Program-made: the position numbers and the translations under genes
Shown here: positions 49,388 through 58,426 of the stretch, piece by piece
How positions within the stretch are numbered: position 1 is the stretch's first letter
Layout of the letters: every line of letters starts with the position of its first letter
Notes under the pieces: generated by a model
Database searches by the model: none
Told to the model about the DNA's origin: nothing
Seen by the model: the letters and a program-made list of their open reading frames with translations, nothing else
DNA from: Mycolicibacterium stellerae
GTDB lineage: Bacteria; Actinomycetota; Actinomycetes; Mycobacteriales; Mycobacteriaceae
Assembly (NCBI RefSeq): GCF_003719305.1
Contig: NZ_RARC01000024.1
Location: 1-64,000 of the forward strand
DNA: 64,000 bases
Reading direction: 5' to 3'

Positions 49388-50554
49388 ATGCGGTCTTTCA
49401 CGGGCGCCGAACGGCGGGCACGTCTGGCGCGGCGGCATTTTCTGGCTGCGCCCGCGGGCTCGATGGACCGGGTTGTCGCCGACCTCGTCGGGCTGCACGC
49501 CACCGACCCCGCCACGCCCTATCTTTCGCTCTGGGCCCGGCTGCCCGGATTCACCGTCGCCGACCTCGACGCCGCGCTGTATCAGCGGCGTAGCCTGGTC
49601 AAGCATCTGGCCATGCGCCGCACGCTTTGGATGGTCACCGCCGACGACCTTGGCCACATTCAGGCCGCGGCGAGTGACCGGGTGGCCGACACAGAGCGTC
49701 GCAAACTCGTCGCCGATGTGCAGAAGGCCGGCATCGCCACCAACGGGGAGAAATGGCTCGACCGCGCGTGTGACGCGGTATTGAGCCACCTGGTCGAAAA
49801 CGGCCCGACCAACGCCAGGCAACTGCGCGCGGCCCTGCCCGAACTGGCGGGCAGCTACGATCCGGCACCCGGAAAGCGTTGGGGCGGAGACACTCCCCTG
49901 TCCCCCAGGGTGCTGACTGTGCTGTCCGTTCGCGGCGACATCATCCGCGGCCCGAACGAGGGAACGTGGACGACATCACGGCCGCAGTGGACCGCGGCGA
50001 CTGACTGGTTGACCGATTCACCCCGTGCCGCCGCGCTCGAAGCGGCGAGCGCACAGTTGGTTCGCGCCTGGCTGCGCACTTTCGGGCCGGCGACGGTCAC
50101 CGACATCAAGTGGTGGTTCGGCAACACCCTGACCTGGGCGCGGCAAGCACTGCGCGACGTCGACGCGGTCGAAGTCGACATGGACGGGACACCTGGTTTC
50201 GCGCTGCCCGACGACCTCGAGATGGAACCCGAACCCGACCCGTGGGGCGCGCTGCTGCCCAGCCTGGACGTGACCACGATGGGTTGGTATGACCGGAACT
50301 GGTATCTCGGTGAGCACCGCAGCCAGGTTTTCGACACGAATGGCAATGCAGGACCTACCGTCTGGTGGAACGGCCGGGTGGTGGGCGCCTGGACTCAGGA
50401 CGACGACGCACGCGTCGAGCTCAGGCTGCTTGATGACGTCGGACGCGGTGCACGCAAGGCGCTGGAACGACAGGCCGACGATCTGACCGAATGGCTCGAC
50501 GGGGTGCGGATCAGCCCGCGCTTCCCGTCGCCGCTGTCACGTGCTGGTCGGTGA
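49388..50554 (+). CDS. Winged-helix DNA-binding domain protein (HTH_42 family)
   Basis: A 388-residue protein of the HTH_42 family (related to YcaQ-type DNA glycosylases). The N-terminal block RRARLARRHFLAAPAGSMDR, then VGLHATDPATPYLSLWARL and LVKHLAMRRTLWMV are typical; C-terminal blocks include TFGPATVTDIKWWFG and GPTVWWNGRVVGAW. Relatives include enzymes that unhook DNA cross-links, so a DNA-repair role is possible but unproven. ATG at 49388, 118 bp from the divergent lipoprotein gene. Its last 18 bp overlap the convergent SDR gene. Confidence 0.87.
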   Translation: MRSFTGAERRARLARRHFLAAPAGSMDRVVADLVGLHATDPATPYLSLWARLPGFTVADLDAALYQRRSLVKHLAMRRTLWMVTADDLGHIQAAASDRVADTERRKLVADVQKAGIATNGEKWLDRACDAVLSHLVENGPTNARQLRAALPELAGSYDPAPGKRWGGDTPLSPRVLTVLSVRGDIIRGPNEGTWTTSRPQWTAATDWLTDSPRAAALEAASAQLVRAWLRTFGPATVTDIKWWFGNTLTWARQALRDVDAVEVDMDGTPGFALPDDLEMEPEPDPWGALLPSLDVTTMGWYDRNWYLGEHRSQVFDTNGNAGPTVWWNGRVVGAWTQDDDARVELRLLDDVGRGARKALERQADDLTEWLDGVRISPRFPSPLSRAGR

Positions 50555-51304
50555 CGGGCGGGCAGGCGCACCCCGCGCGACCACGACAGGCATGGACGTC
50601 GACGTGTTGGTGCGCAGGATCGTGTGCACGACGTCGACGAGGTCCTCGACCGGCATCAGCTGGCCGGGCATGCAGCCGCGCGAAATCCACTGCGGATAGA
50701 ACTCCCCTGCGAGCTCGAGGTCCCAGCCGGTGCTGAATCCGGTGGCGGAGTCACCGTCGCCGCCCGCGCATTCGCCGACGATCAGGTTCGTGAATCCGAT
50801 ATTTGGATGCTCGGCGCGCCACGCCTCGATGAGCCTCTCGAGTGCGGCCTTGCTGACGCCGTATGCGGCCAGCCCCGGCCAGGGCGGGCCGAAGGTGCCA
50901 GCGTCGGAAGACAGATAGACGACCTTGCCTGCCGATTCGGTCAGATACGGGACGGCCGCCGCCGTCGCAATGGCGGCACCGGTGACATTGGTGGCGAACA
51001 CGCTGCTCCAGGTGTCGGCGTCGGTGTCAACGAGCCGCATCACCGAACCGATCGCCGGCGTGTAGATGAGGTTGTCGATGCCGCCGAGTGCTTTAGCGGC
51101 GGCGCTGATGGCCGACCGCACCGACGCCTCGTCGGTCACATCGCAAACGACTGCAACCGAATCCGCCCCGGCCTCCTTGGCGGCGTTCTCGATGCGGTCG
51201 CGACGGCGGGCCAGCAGCGCCACCCGGTCGCCGCGTTCCGCCAGCCCGATTCCTATGCAACGCCCGAGCCCGCTCGATGCGCCGATCACCACCGTTTTCG
51301 ACAT
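50537..51304 (-). CDS. Short-chain dehydrogenase/reductase
   Basis: A 255-residue SDR. GASSGLGR at the N-terminus, Ser in VVYLSSDAG, and YGVSK (YxxxK) are intact. A Gly/Asp/Ser segment (CAGGDGDSATGF) in the substrate loop is unusual. ATG at 51304, 56 bp before the uvrA stop on the same strand. Substrate unknown. The stop end overlaps the plus-strand winged-helix gene by 18 bp. Confidence 0.9.
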   Translation of the reverse strand: MSKTVVIGASSGLGRCIGIGLAERGDRVALLARRRDRIENAAKEAGADSVAVVCDVTDEASVRSAISAAAKALGGIDNLIYTPAIGSVMRLVDTDADTWSSVFATNVTGAAIATAAAVPYLTESAGKVVYLSSDAGTFGPPWPGLAAYGVSKAALERLIEAWRAEHPNIGFTNLIVGECAGGDGDSATGFSTGWDLELAGEFYPQWISRGCMPGQLMPVEDLVDVVHTILRTNTSTSMPVVVARGAPARPSPTST

Positions 51305-51360
51305 GGTCTCCTCGCTGGTCGATGCCGGGTAATGGCATTCTCAGTTCAGGAGAAGATACC

Positions 51361-54261
51361 TCACGCGCTGACCTTGCGGCGCCGCCGCGTCGGCTTGGCC
51401 GGCACAACATCGAGCACCTCGGACAGGAACTTTCCGGTGTAGCTCTCCGGCACCGCGGCGACGTCCTCGGGCGACCCCTGTGCGACGACGGTCCCACCGG
51501 CCGAGCCGCCCTCCGGACCGAGGTCGATGATCCAGTCGGATGTCTTGATCACGTCGAGGTTGTGCTCGATGACGATGACCGTATTGCCCTTGTCGACGAG
51601 GCCGTTGAGGACGGTGAGCAGCTTGCGGATGTCTTCGAAGTGCAGGCCGGTCGTCGGTTCGTCGAGGATGTAGACGGTGCGACCGGTCGACCGCTTCTGC
51701 AGTTCGGAGGCCAGCTTGACCCGCTGCGCCTCACCACCGGACAGCGTCGGCGCCGGCTGCCCGAGCCGCACGTAGCCCAGCCCGACGTCGACCAGTGTCT
51801 GTAGATAGCGGTGGATCGAGGAGATCGGCTTGAAGAATTCCGCCGCGTCCTCGATCGACATGTCGAGCACCTCGGAGACAGTCTTGCCCTTGTAATGCAC
51901 CTCGAGGGTTTCCCTGTTGTACCGGGCACCGTTGCACACCTCGCACGGCACGTACACATCGGGCAGGAAGTTCATCTCGATCTTGATGGTGCCGTCTCCC
52001 GAGCATGCTTCGCAGCGACCGCCCTTGACGTTGAACGAGAACCGGCCCGGCTGGTAGCCGCGGACCTTCGCCTCGGTGGTGGCCGCGAACAGCGAGCGGA
52101 TCTTGTCGAACACCCCGGTGTAGGTCGCCGGGTTCGACCGCGGTGTGCGACCGATCGGCGACTGATCCACCCGCACCAGCTTGTCCACATGGTCGAGACC
52201 GTTGACCCGGGTGTGCCTGCCGGGAACCTGCCTGGCGCCGTTGAGCTTGTTGGCCAGCACGGACGCCAGGATGTCGTTGACCAAGGTCGATTTGCCCGAG
52301 CCGGATACGCCGGTGACCGAGGTCAGCACCCCGAGCGGAAACGACACGTCGATCTCGTGCAGATTGTGCTCCCGCGCGCCGACAACCGTCAGCTGCCGTT
52401 TGGGGTCGACGGGCCGCCGGATGGCGGGCACCTCGATACGTTCTCGGCCGGAAAGGTATGCACCGGTGAGTGATTCGCGGTTTTGCAGCAGTTCTTCGTA
52501 AGGCCCGCTGTGCACGATCCGCCCGCCGTGCTCGCCCGCCATCGGGCCGATGTCCACCACCCAGTCGGCGTGCGCAATCGTGTCGAGGTCGTGCTCGACG
52601 ACGATCAGCGTGTTGCCGAGGTCCTTCAGTCGCAGCAGCGTTTCGATCAATCGGCGGTTGTCGCGCTGATGAAGGCCGATCGACGGCTCGTCGAGCACGT
52701 AGAGCACCCCGACCAGACCTGAACCGATCTGGGTGGCGAGCCGAATGCGTTGTGCCTCACCGCCGGACAGTGTCGCCGCCGCGCGCGACAGGGACAGGTA
52801 TTCAAGCCCGACGTCGAGCAGGAAGCCGAGCCGCGATTGGATCTCCTTGAGCACCTGGCCCGCGATCGCCTGTTCGCGCGAACCCAGCGTCAGCGAGTTG
52901 AGGAAGTCCGACGCGTCGGCGATCGACAGCTCCGCCACCTCTGCGATGGACTTCTTGCCGTGCTTGCCCGCCGATAGCGTGACGGCCAGGATCTCCGGCT
53001 TCAGCCGGGTGCCGTTGCATTCCGGGCAGGGCACGTCGCGCATAAAACCCTCGTAACGCTCCTTCATCTGTTCGGAGTCGGTCTGCTCCATGCGGCGCTG
53101 AAGGAACGCCATCACGCCCTCGAAATCGGCGTAGTACGAACGGGTTCGGCCGTATCGGTTCTTGTACCGAACATGAACCTGCTCATCGCAGCCCTCGAGA
53201 AGCGCTTTACGCGCCTTGGCGGGCAACTTCTTCCACGGGGTGTCGACATTGAAGCCGAGCTGGTCGCCGAGGCCGGCCATCATGCGGGTGAAGTACTCGG
53301 CCGTCTGGCCCATCGACCACGGCGCTATCGCACCTTCGGCCAGCGTGAGATCCGGATCCGGGACGACGAGGTCGGGATCCACCTCCTTGCGAATGCCGAG
53401 GCCCGAGCATTCCGGGCAGGCGCCGTAGGGCGAGTTGAAGGAGAACGATCGCGGTTCGAGGTCGTCGACGGCAAGCGGATGTCCGTTCGGGCAGGCCAGC
53501 TTCTCGGAGAAGCGCTGCTCCCGGTGCGGGTGGTCGTCCTCGCGGTCGACGAATTCCAGCACCACGATTCCGTCGGCAAGGTTCAGCGCAGTCTCCACCG
53601 AATCGGTCAGCCGCTGCTTGGCGGACGCTTTGACCGTCAACCGGTCGACGACGACCTCGATGTCGTGCTTTTCCTGCTTTTTCAGCGTCGGCGGGTCGGT
53701 GAGCGGATACACCACCCCGTCGACGCGGACTCTGCTGTAGCCCTGCGAGTTCAGTTTGTCGAACAGATCGACGAACTCGCCCTTCCTGGTACGCACCACC
53801 GGGGCAAGCACCTGAAAGCGCAGGCCTTCGTCCATCGCGAGTACCTGGTCGACGATCTGTTGCGGGGTCTGCCTTGCGATGCGCTCACCACAAACCGGGC
53901 AGTGCGGCGTCCCGGCTCGCGCGTACAGCAGACGCAGATAGTCGTAGACCTCGGTGATGGTGCCGACCGTTGACCGCGGGTTGCGGTTGGTGGACTTCTG
54001 GTCGATCGACACCGCGGGCGACAGGCCTTCGATGAAGTCGACGTCGGGTTTGTCCATCTGTCCGAGGAACTGTCGGGCGTACGCCGAAAGCGACTCGACG
54101 TAGCGCCGCTGACCCTCGGCGAAGATCGTGTCGAACGCCAGCGACGACTTGCCCGAGCCGGACAGGCCGGTGAAGACGATCAGCGCGTCGCGGGGTAGGT
54201 CGAGGTCGATGCCTCGCAGGTTGTGCTCGCGCGCACCCTTGACGATCAGGCGGTCAACCAC
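51361..54261 (-). CDS. uvrA: Excinuclease ABC subunit A
   Basis: Damage-recognition ATPase of nucleotide excision repair, 966 residues. Two Walker A sites (GLSGSGKSS near 33, GVSGSGKST in the second half), two LSGGEAQR signatures and two DEP motifs are present. Zinc fingers appear as paired Cys-x2-Cys (CPVCGER; CPECSGLGI; CEACSGDG with CEVCNGARY). GTG start at 54261 (MVDRLIVKGAREHNLR) with GGAGG 8 nt upstream. uvrB lies about 8.7 kb away. No LexA box was seen in the short upstream region. Confidence 0.98.
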   Translation of the reverse strand: MVDRLIVKGAREHNLRGIDLDLPRDALIVFTGLSGSGKSSLAFDTIFAEGQRRYVESLSAYARQFLGQMDKPDVDFIEGLSPAVSIDQKSTNRNPRSTVGTITEVYDYLRLLYARAGTPHCPVCGERIARQTPQQIVDQVLAMDEGLRFQVLAPVVRTRKGEFVDLFDKLNSQGYSRVRVDGVVYPLTDPPTLKKQEKHDIEVVVDRLTVKASAKQRLTDSVETALNLADGIVVLEFVDREDDHPHREQRFSEKLACPNGHPLAVDDLEPRSFSFNSPYGACPECSGLGIRKEVDPDLVVPDPDLTLAEGAIAPWSMGQTAEYFTRMMAGLGDQLGFNVDTPWKKLPAKARKALLEGCDEQVHVRYKNRYGRTRSYYADFEGVMAFLQRRMEQTDSEQMKERYEGFMRDVPCPECNGTRLKPEILAVTLSAGKHGKKSIAEVAELSIADASDFLNSLTLGSREQAIAGQVLKEIQSRLGFLLDVGLEYLSLSRAAATLSGGEAQRIRLATQIGSGLVGVLYVLDEPSIGLHQRDNRRLIETLLRLKDLGNTLIVVEHDLDTIAHADWVVDIGPMAGEHGGRIVHSGPYEELLQNRESLTGAYLSGRERIEVPAIRRPVDPKRQLTVVGAREHNLHEIDVSFPLGVLTSVTGVSGSGKSTLVNDILASVLANKLNGARQVPGRHTRVNGLDHVDKLVRVDQSPIGRTPRSNPATYTGVFDKIRSLFAATTEAKVRGYQPGRFSFNVKGGRCEACSGDGTIKIEMNFLPDVYVPCEVCNGARYNRETLEVHYKGKTVSEVLDMSIEDAAEFFKPISSIHRYLQTLVDVGLGYVRLGQPAPTLSGGEAQRVKLASELQKRSTGRTVYILDEPTTGLHFEDIRKLLTVLNGLVDKGNTVIVIEHNLDVIKTSDWIIDLGPEGGSAGGTVVAQGSPEDVAAVPESYTGKFLSEVLDVVPAKPTRRRRKVSA

Positions 54262-54279
54262 CCGTTTTTCCTCCCGAAG

Positions 54280-54303
54280 ACATAGTTGGTGCCCATGCTA
54301 TGT
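54280..54303. promoter_or_regulatory. Symmetric -10-like elements between uvrA and the MBL gene
   Basis: ACATAG (54280-54285) and CTATGT (54298-54303) are inverted copies 12 bp apart, each resembling a -10 box (CTATGT) pointing to one of the two divergent genes. They may be back-to-back promoters for uvrA and the hydrolase. Evidence is only position and sequence. Confidence 0.35.
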
Positions 54304-54338
54304 GCCGCCTACGACAAGCCCCAGCCAAGGCCGATACC

Positions 54339-55028
54339 GTGAGCACCATGACTGTCGTCGACGATAACTACACCGGCCATGTCGAACCCCGGACCGCCGC
54401 CCGGCGCAACCTCCCCGGTGCGTCGATCGTCAAGGTTTCGGTGGGCCCGATGGACAACAACGCGTACCTGGTCACGTGTTCCCAAACCGGCGAAACGCTA
54501 CTCATCGACGCCGCCAACGACGCCGAGATCCTGCTCGAGCTGATCGAGCGGTACGCCCCCAAGCTGTCGCTGATCGTGACCAGTCACCAGCATCAGGACC
54601 ATTGGCTGGCCCTGTCCGAGGTGGCCAAGGCGACGGAGGTGCCGACGGCGGCCCACCAGCTCGACGCCGACCCGCTCCCGGTGAAGCCGGACCGGATCCT
54701 GGCCAACGGCGACACCGTCGAGATCGGCGAGCTGTCCTTCGATGTCATCCACCTCCGGGGCCATACCCCGGGATCAGTCGCGTTGGCGCTGGACGGCGCC
54801 GACCCGGAAGCCGGGGCCACCCACCTGTTCACGGGCGACTGCCTGTTCCCCGGCGGGGTCGGCAAGACGTGGCAGGAAGGTGACTTCGAGAAGCTGCTGG
54901 GCGATGTGACCACGCGGGTGTTCGACGTCTACGGCGACTCGACGGTCGTATACCCAGGTCACGGCGACGACACCACGCTTGGCGCCGAGCGACCACACCT
55001 CGCCGAATGGAAAGAGCGCGGTTGGTGA
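54339..55028 (+). CDS. Metallo-beta-lactamase-fold hydrolase (Rv1637c-like)
   Basis: A 229-residue MBL-fold enzyme of the glyoxalase II-like group. The metal motif HxHxDH is His83, His85, Asp87, His88 (TSHQHQDHWL). Further ligands are in LRGHTPGSVAL, FTGDCLFPGG and VYPGHGDDTTLG. The substrate may be a thioester or glutathione/mycothiol-type adduct, which is inference. GTG at 54339 is chosen for the AAGG 8 nt upstream; the ATG at 54348 is an alternative. Divergent from uvrA, as Rv1637c is in M. tuberculosis. Confidence 0.9.
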   Translation: MSTMTVVDDNYTGHVEPRTAARRNLPGASIVKVSVGPMDNNAYLVTCSQTGETLLIDAANDAEILLELIERYAPKLSLIVTSHQHQDHWLALSEVAKATEVPTAAHQLDADPLPVKPDRILANGDTVEIGELSFDVIHLRGHTPGSVALALDGADPEAGATHLFTGDCLFPGGVGKTWQEGDFEKLLGDVTTRVFDVYGDSTVVYPGHGDDTTLGAERPHLAEWKERGW

Positions 55029-55891
55029 TCGCCACCGACAAGACGGTCGCCGTCGTCACGGGGGCCAGCCGCGGCGCGGGCCTCGGCATCGCCCACGCGC
55101 TCGGCAGCCACGGGTGCACTGTCTATGTCACCGGGCGCACCACGCAGCCCGGCCAGTCGTCGCTCGCGGGCACGATCGGAGAGACCGCCGAACTGGTGAC
55201 CAGGGCAGGCGGCGAGGGTATCCCGGTCGCCGTCGACCACGCCGACGATGATCAGACGAAGGCGCTCTTCGACCGAGTCCGGGCCGAGCAGGGCAAGCTC
55301 GACATCCTGGTCAACAACGCGGCGATCATCCGCGACGAGATAATGGGCCCGACGCGGTTCTGGGAGGAGCCCGTCAACGTCATCGACATCCTCGACGTCG
55401 GGCTTCGCAGCAGCTATGTCGCCACCGTCTACGCCACACCCCTGATGCTGCCGCAGCGCAAGGGTCTTGTCGTCTTCACGTCGGCACCTGGCGCCGCCCA
55501 TTACGTCTTCGGCCCGTCGTATGGCGTGCACAAGGCCGGCATGGACAAGATGGCCGCCGACATGGCGGTGGACTTCGAGGAGTTCGGCATCGCGTCGGTG
55601 TCCATCTGGATGGGCATCCTGCTGACCGAACGGCTCAAAAACATCGTCGCCGGTGCCCCAGAGAAGTTCGCGCGCATGCTCGATATCGCCGAGACTCCCG
55701 AACTGACAGGCCATCTCATCTGGGCGCTGTTCAACGATCCCGACCTCATGCAGAAGAGTGGCCAGACATCGGTCGGTGCGGAGCTCGCACGTGAGTACGG
55801 CATCGAAGACGACGGCGGCAGGCAGCCCCCGTCGTACCGCGACCTGTACGGAATTCACCCAATCAGGCAGTTCACTCGCGTCCTGAGGTGA
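55025..55891 (+). CDS. Short-chain dehydrogenase/reductase (DHRS1-like)
   Basis: A 288-residue SDR. The nucleotide motif TGASRGAGLGIA, NNAAIIRDE and YGVHK (YxxxK) are intact. The extended C-terminus and long FWEEPVNVIDILDVGLRSSY segment resemble the DHRS1-type subfamily. The GTG at 55025 makes a GTGA overlap with the MBL gene, so the two are translationally coupled; an ATG at 55007 is the longer option. Substrate unknown. Confidence 0.88.
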   Translation: MIATDKTVAVVTGASRGAGLGIAHALGSHGCTVYVTGRTTQPGQSSLAGTIGETAELVTRAGGEGIPVAVDHADDDQTKALFDRVRAEQGKLDILVNNAAIIRDEIMGPTRFWEEPVNVIDILDVGLRSSYVATVYATPLMLPQRKGLVVFTSAPGAAHYVFGPSYGVHKAGMDKMAADMAVDFEEFGIASVSIWMGILLTERLKNIVAGAPEKFARMLDIAETPELTGHLIWALFNDPDLMQKSGQTSVGAELAREYGIEDDGGRQPPSYRDLYGIHPIRQFTRVLR

Positions 55892-56102
55892 CAATGGTCG
55901 CGTGGGCGGCACGCCACTGGTGGCCGCCGTCAGACCGGCCGATACAAGCAGGTAATTGCCGACGTCGCGTTCTCCGATACGCGATCACCGAGATCTTCCC
56001 TAGGGCTGTGGTCGAGCCCGAAACGACCACCCTCCTGCAGATTTCGCTGCATCTGCCCGAACTGCGACAGGCTACTCCTGGAGCGCCGAGGTGGCAGCTA
56101 CC
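55892..56102. other. Intergenic region without a credible gene
   Basis: About 210 bp between the convergent SDR and cyp124 genes. A 72-codon plus-strand frame covers most of it but has no ribosome site, no recognisable motif and an odd composition. No clear terminator hairpin was found by eye. It may hold the 3' remains of a lost gene; nothing firm can be said. Confidence 0.5.
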
Positions 56103-57410
56103 TTAGGCGGGCACCGACCAGGCGACCGGTAACCGCTTGATGCCGTGGAGAAACGCCGAGTGCAGGATCGCGGGCTCCTCGGCCGCGACGATGTCGGGTA
56201 TCTGGCGGTGCAGTTCTTCGAACAGCACTCGGATCTCCCGACGCGCCAGGTTCGCGCCCAGGCAGAAGTGTGCACCGCCGCCCCCAAAGCCCATGTGCGG
56301 GTTAGGATTCCGGGTTACATCGAACAACCACGGATTGATGAACTTGGCCTCGTCGCGGTTGCCCGAGTTGTACCACAGGGAGATCTTGTCATCGGTCTTC
56401 ATCTCGATGCCGTGCAACTCGATGTCCTGAGTCAAGGTGCGCCGCATGAAGATAACCGGGGACGCCCACCGGACGATCTCCTCGACCGCGGTGCCGGCCA
56501 TCCCATCGAAATCCGCCCACCACTTCTCCCGCTCCTCGGGATACCGGGTGAGTGCCACCATGCCGTGGCTGATCGCGTTGCGCGTTGTCTCGTTGCCGGC
56601 AGCGGACAACAGAATGAAAAACGATGCGATCTCGCTTGACGTCAGGCGCTCACCGTCGACTTCGGCCTGCACCAGGCTGGTGGTGAGGTCGTCGCCGGGG
56701 TTCGCCCGCCGTTCCTCCGCGAGGCGCATCGCGTAGTCGACGATTTCGTTCACCACCATGAGGATCTCGGCGAATTCACCGGATACTTCGTCGTCGCCGA
56801 AGCCCAACATCACGTTCGTCCAGTGAAAGATCTTCGCCTCGTCGTCTTCTGGAATGCCCATCATGTCGCAGATGACCTGCAGCGGCAGCAAGCCGGAGGC
56901 CTCGGCGACGAAGTCGGCTTCGGCGTCGGGATGGTTGGCGATCATGTTGGTCACGATCGCGCGGGCCCGGTCTCGCACGCTGTCCTCGATCCGGGCCACC
57001 ACCTTCGGCGTGAACGCGCGGTTGACGATTGTGCGCAGCCGCAGATGACGCGGATCGTCGAGGCTGATCATCGACCCCGCGAACTCCGCGATCTCGGGTG
57101 GCACTTCGTTGAGGGACGTGCTGGTCGGAATGGAGCTGAAGATCTCGGGATGGCGGCTGGCGTGGTGGATATCGTCAAACTTCGTCAACGCCCAGTGGCC
57201 GGCGCCAGCGGGGAAACCGGGAAAATCCGCAACGTCGAAGAAGGCGATAGGCGACTCCCGTCGCAACGTCGCGAACGCGCCGTCGCGAAGGTCGTCGTCG
57301 CGCTCCCAGAACTCGAGCGACCCGAGGTCGATATCCTCGAGCGGTACGTCGGGAGGGGCAACGCCGTTTTCCCGGCGCGCGATACCGACCCGAGGTGTTG
57401 TGATCGTCAT
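56103..57410 (-). CDS. cyp124: Cytochrome P450 CYP124 (methyl-branched lipid omega-hydroxylase)
   Basis: A 435-residue soluble P450. The heme-binding loop is GFGGGGAHFCLGANLAR with Cys383 as thiolate ligand; the I-helix has AGNETTR and the K-helix EEIVR (ExxR). The N-terminal block DLGSLEFWERDDDLRDGAFA and the tract SMISLDDPRHLRLRTIVNRA match recalled CYP124 of M. tuberculosis closely. CYP124 hydroxylates the terminal carbon of methyl-branched lipids and cholestenone. ATG at 57410 with GGGGG 5 nt upstream; divergent from the aldolase gene. The redox partner is not in this window. Confidence 0.88.
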   Translation of the reverse strand: MTITTPRVGIARRENGVAPPDVPLEDIDLGSLEFWERDDDLRDGAFATLRRESPIAFFDVADFPGFPAGAGHWALTKFDDIHHASRHPEIFSSIPTSTSLNEVPPEIAEFAGSMISLDDPRHLRLRTIVNRAFTPKVVARIEDSVRDRARAIVTNMIANHPDAEADFVAEASGLLPLQVICDMMGIPEDDEAKIFHWTNVMLGFGDDEVSGEFAEILMVVNEIVDYAMRLAEERRANPGDDLTTSLVQAEVDGERLTSSEIASFFILLSAAGNETTRNAISHGMVALTRYPEEREKWWADFDGMAGTAVEEIVRWASPVIFMRRTLTQDIELHGIEMKTDDKISLWYNSGNRDEAKFINPWLFDVTRNPNPHMGFGGGGAHFCLGANLARREIRVLFEELHRQIPDIVAAEEPAILHSAFLHGIKRLPVAWSVPA

Positions 57411-57537
57411 AGTTACCCCCGTCGTCAATTCGAGTGTCGCACCCCCCAAGTTCCGATGATCGGATTTTGAGTCAGCCTTCGTTCGGGTCGCGATGCGGGC
57501 AGCGCTAGATTGCCTGGTGACGAAGAAAGGGGAAGAA

Positions 57538-58422
57538 ATGAACAACGACCAGTTCAAGAAGGCGCATACCGGCGCGGGCTTCATCGCGGCGCTCGACCAG
57601 AGCGGCGGCAGCACCCCCAAGGCACTGAAGCTCTACGGCATCCCCGAGGACGCGTACTCGGGCGACGAGCAGATGTTCGACCTGGTGCACGAGATGCGGA
57701 CTCGGATCATCACCAGCCCCGCCTTCGGCTCGGACCGCATCATGGGCGCCATCCTGTTCGAACAGACCATGGACCGCCAGATCGAGGGCCGCCCCACCGC
57801 CGACTACCTGTGGAACGTCAAGGGCATCGTGCCGTTCCTGAAGATCGACAAGGGGCTGGCCGACGAGCAGGACGGCGCTCAGACGATGAAGCCGATGCCC
57901 GGCCTCGACGACCTGTTGGACCGCGCGGTGGCCAACGGCGTCTTCGGCACCAAGGAGCGGTCGGTCATCAAGCTGCCCGGCGCAGGCCTCGATGCAGTCG
58001 TGGCGCAGCAGTTCGAGGTCGCTGCACAGGTCATCGCGAAAGGTCTGGTGCCGATCATCGAGCCCGAGGTCGACATCAAGAGCCCCAAGAAGGCCGAGGC
58101 GGAGGACCAGCTGAAGGCGCGCCTCCTCGACGGCGTGAGCCAGCTCGGTGACGGCCAGAAGGTCATGCTGAAGCTGACGCTGCCCGATACCGACAACCTG
58201 TATCGGGATTTCGTCGAACACCCCAATGTGGTTCGTGTTGTGGCACTTTCGGGTGGTTACAGCCGCGACGAGGCCTGCGAGAAGCTGTCCCGCAACAACG
58301 GCGTGATCGCCAGCTTCTCGCGCGCCCTCACCGAGGGACTCACCGCGCAGCAGAGCGACGAAGAGTTCAATGCCACGCTTGATGCGGCGATCGCCGAGAT
58401 CGCCAAGGCGTCGAGCACGTAA
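57538..58422 (+). CDS. Class I fructose-bisphosphate aldolase
   Basis: A 294-residue Schiff-base aldolase of the bacterial class I type: GFIAALDQSGGSTPKALKLY at the N-terminus, GIVPFLKIDKGL with a conserved Lys, PIIEPEVDI, and ALSGGYSRDEACEKL near the phosphate site. It cleaves fructose 1,6-bisphosphate in glycolysis or gluconeogenesis without metal. ATG at 57538 follows AAAGGGGAAGAA. A -10-like TAGATT lies at 57506-57511. Mycobacteria usually also have a class II enzyme elsewhere. Confidence 0.92.
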   Translation: MNNDQFKKAHTGAGFIAALDQSGGSTPKALKLYGIPEDAYSGDEQMFDLVHEMRTRIITSPAFGSDRIMGAILFEQTMDRQIEGRPTADYLWNVKGIVPFLKIDKGLADEQDGAQTMKPMPGLDDLLDRAVANGVFGTKERSVIKLPGAGLDAVVAQQFEVAAQVIAKGLVPIIEPEVDIKSPKKAEAEDQLKARLLDGVSQLGDGQKVMLKLTLPDTDNLYRDFVEHPNVVRVVALSGGYSRDEACEKLSRNNGVIASFSRALTEGLTAQQSDEEFNATLDAAIAEIAKASST

Positions 58423-58426
58423 GGAG

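Noticed and set aside
54262..54338. LexA/SOS box upstream of uvrA
   Set aside because: Searched for GAAC-N4-GTTC; not present in the short divergent region.
55888..56106. 72-codon plus-strand frame between the SDR and cyp124
   Set aside because: No ribosome site, no motif, and it ends inside the cyp124 stop region.
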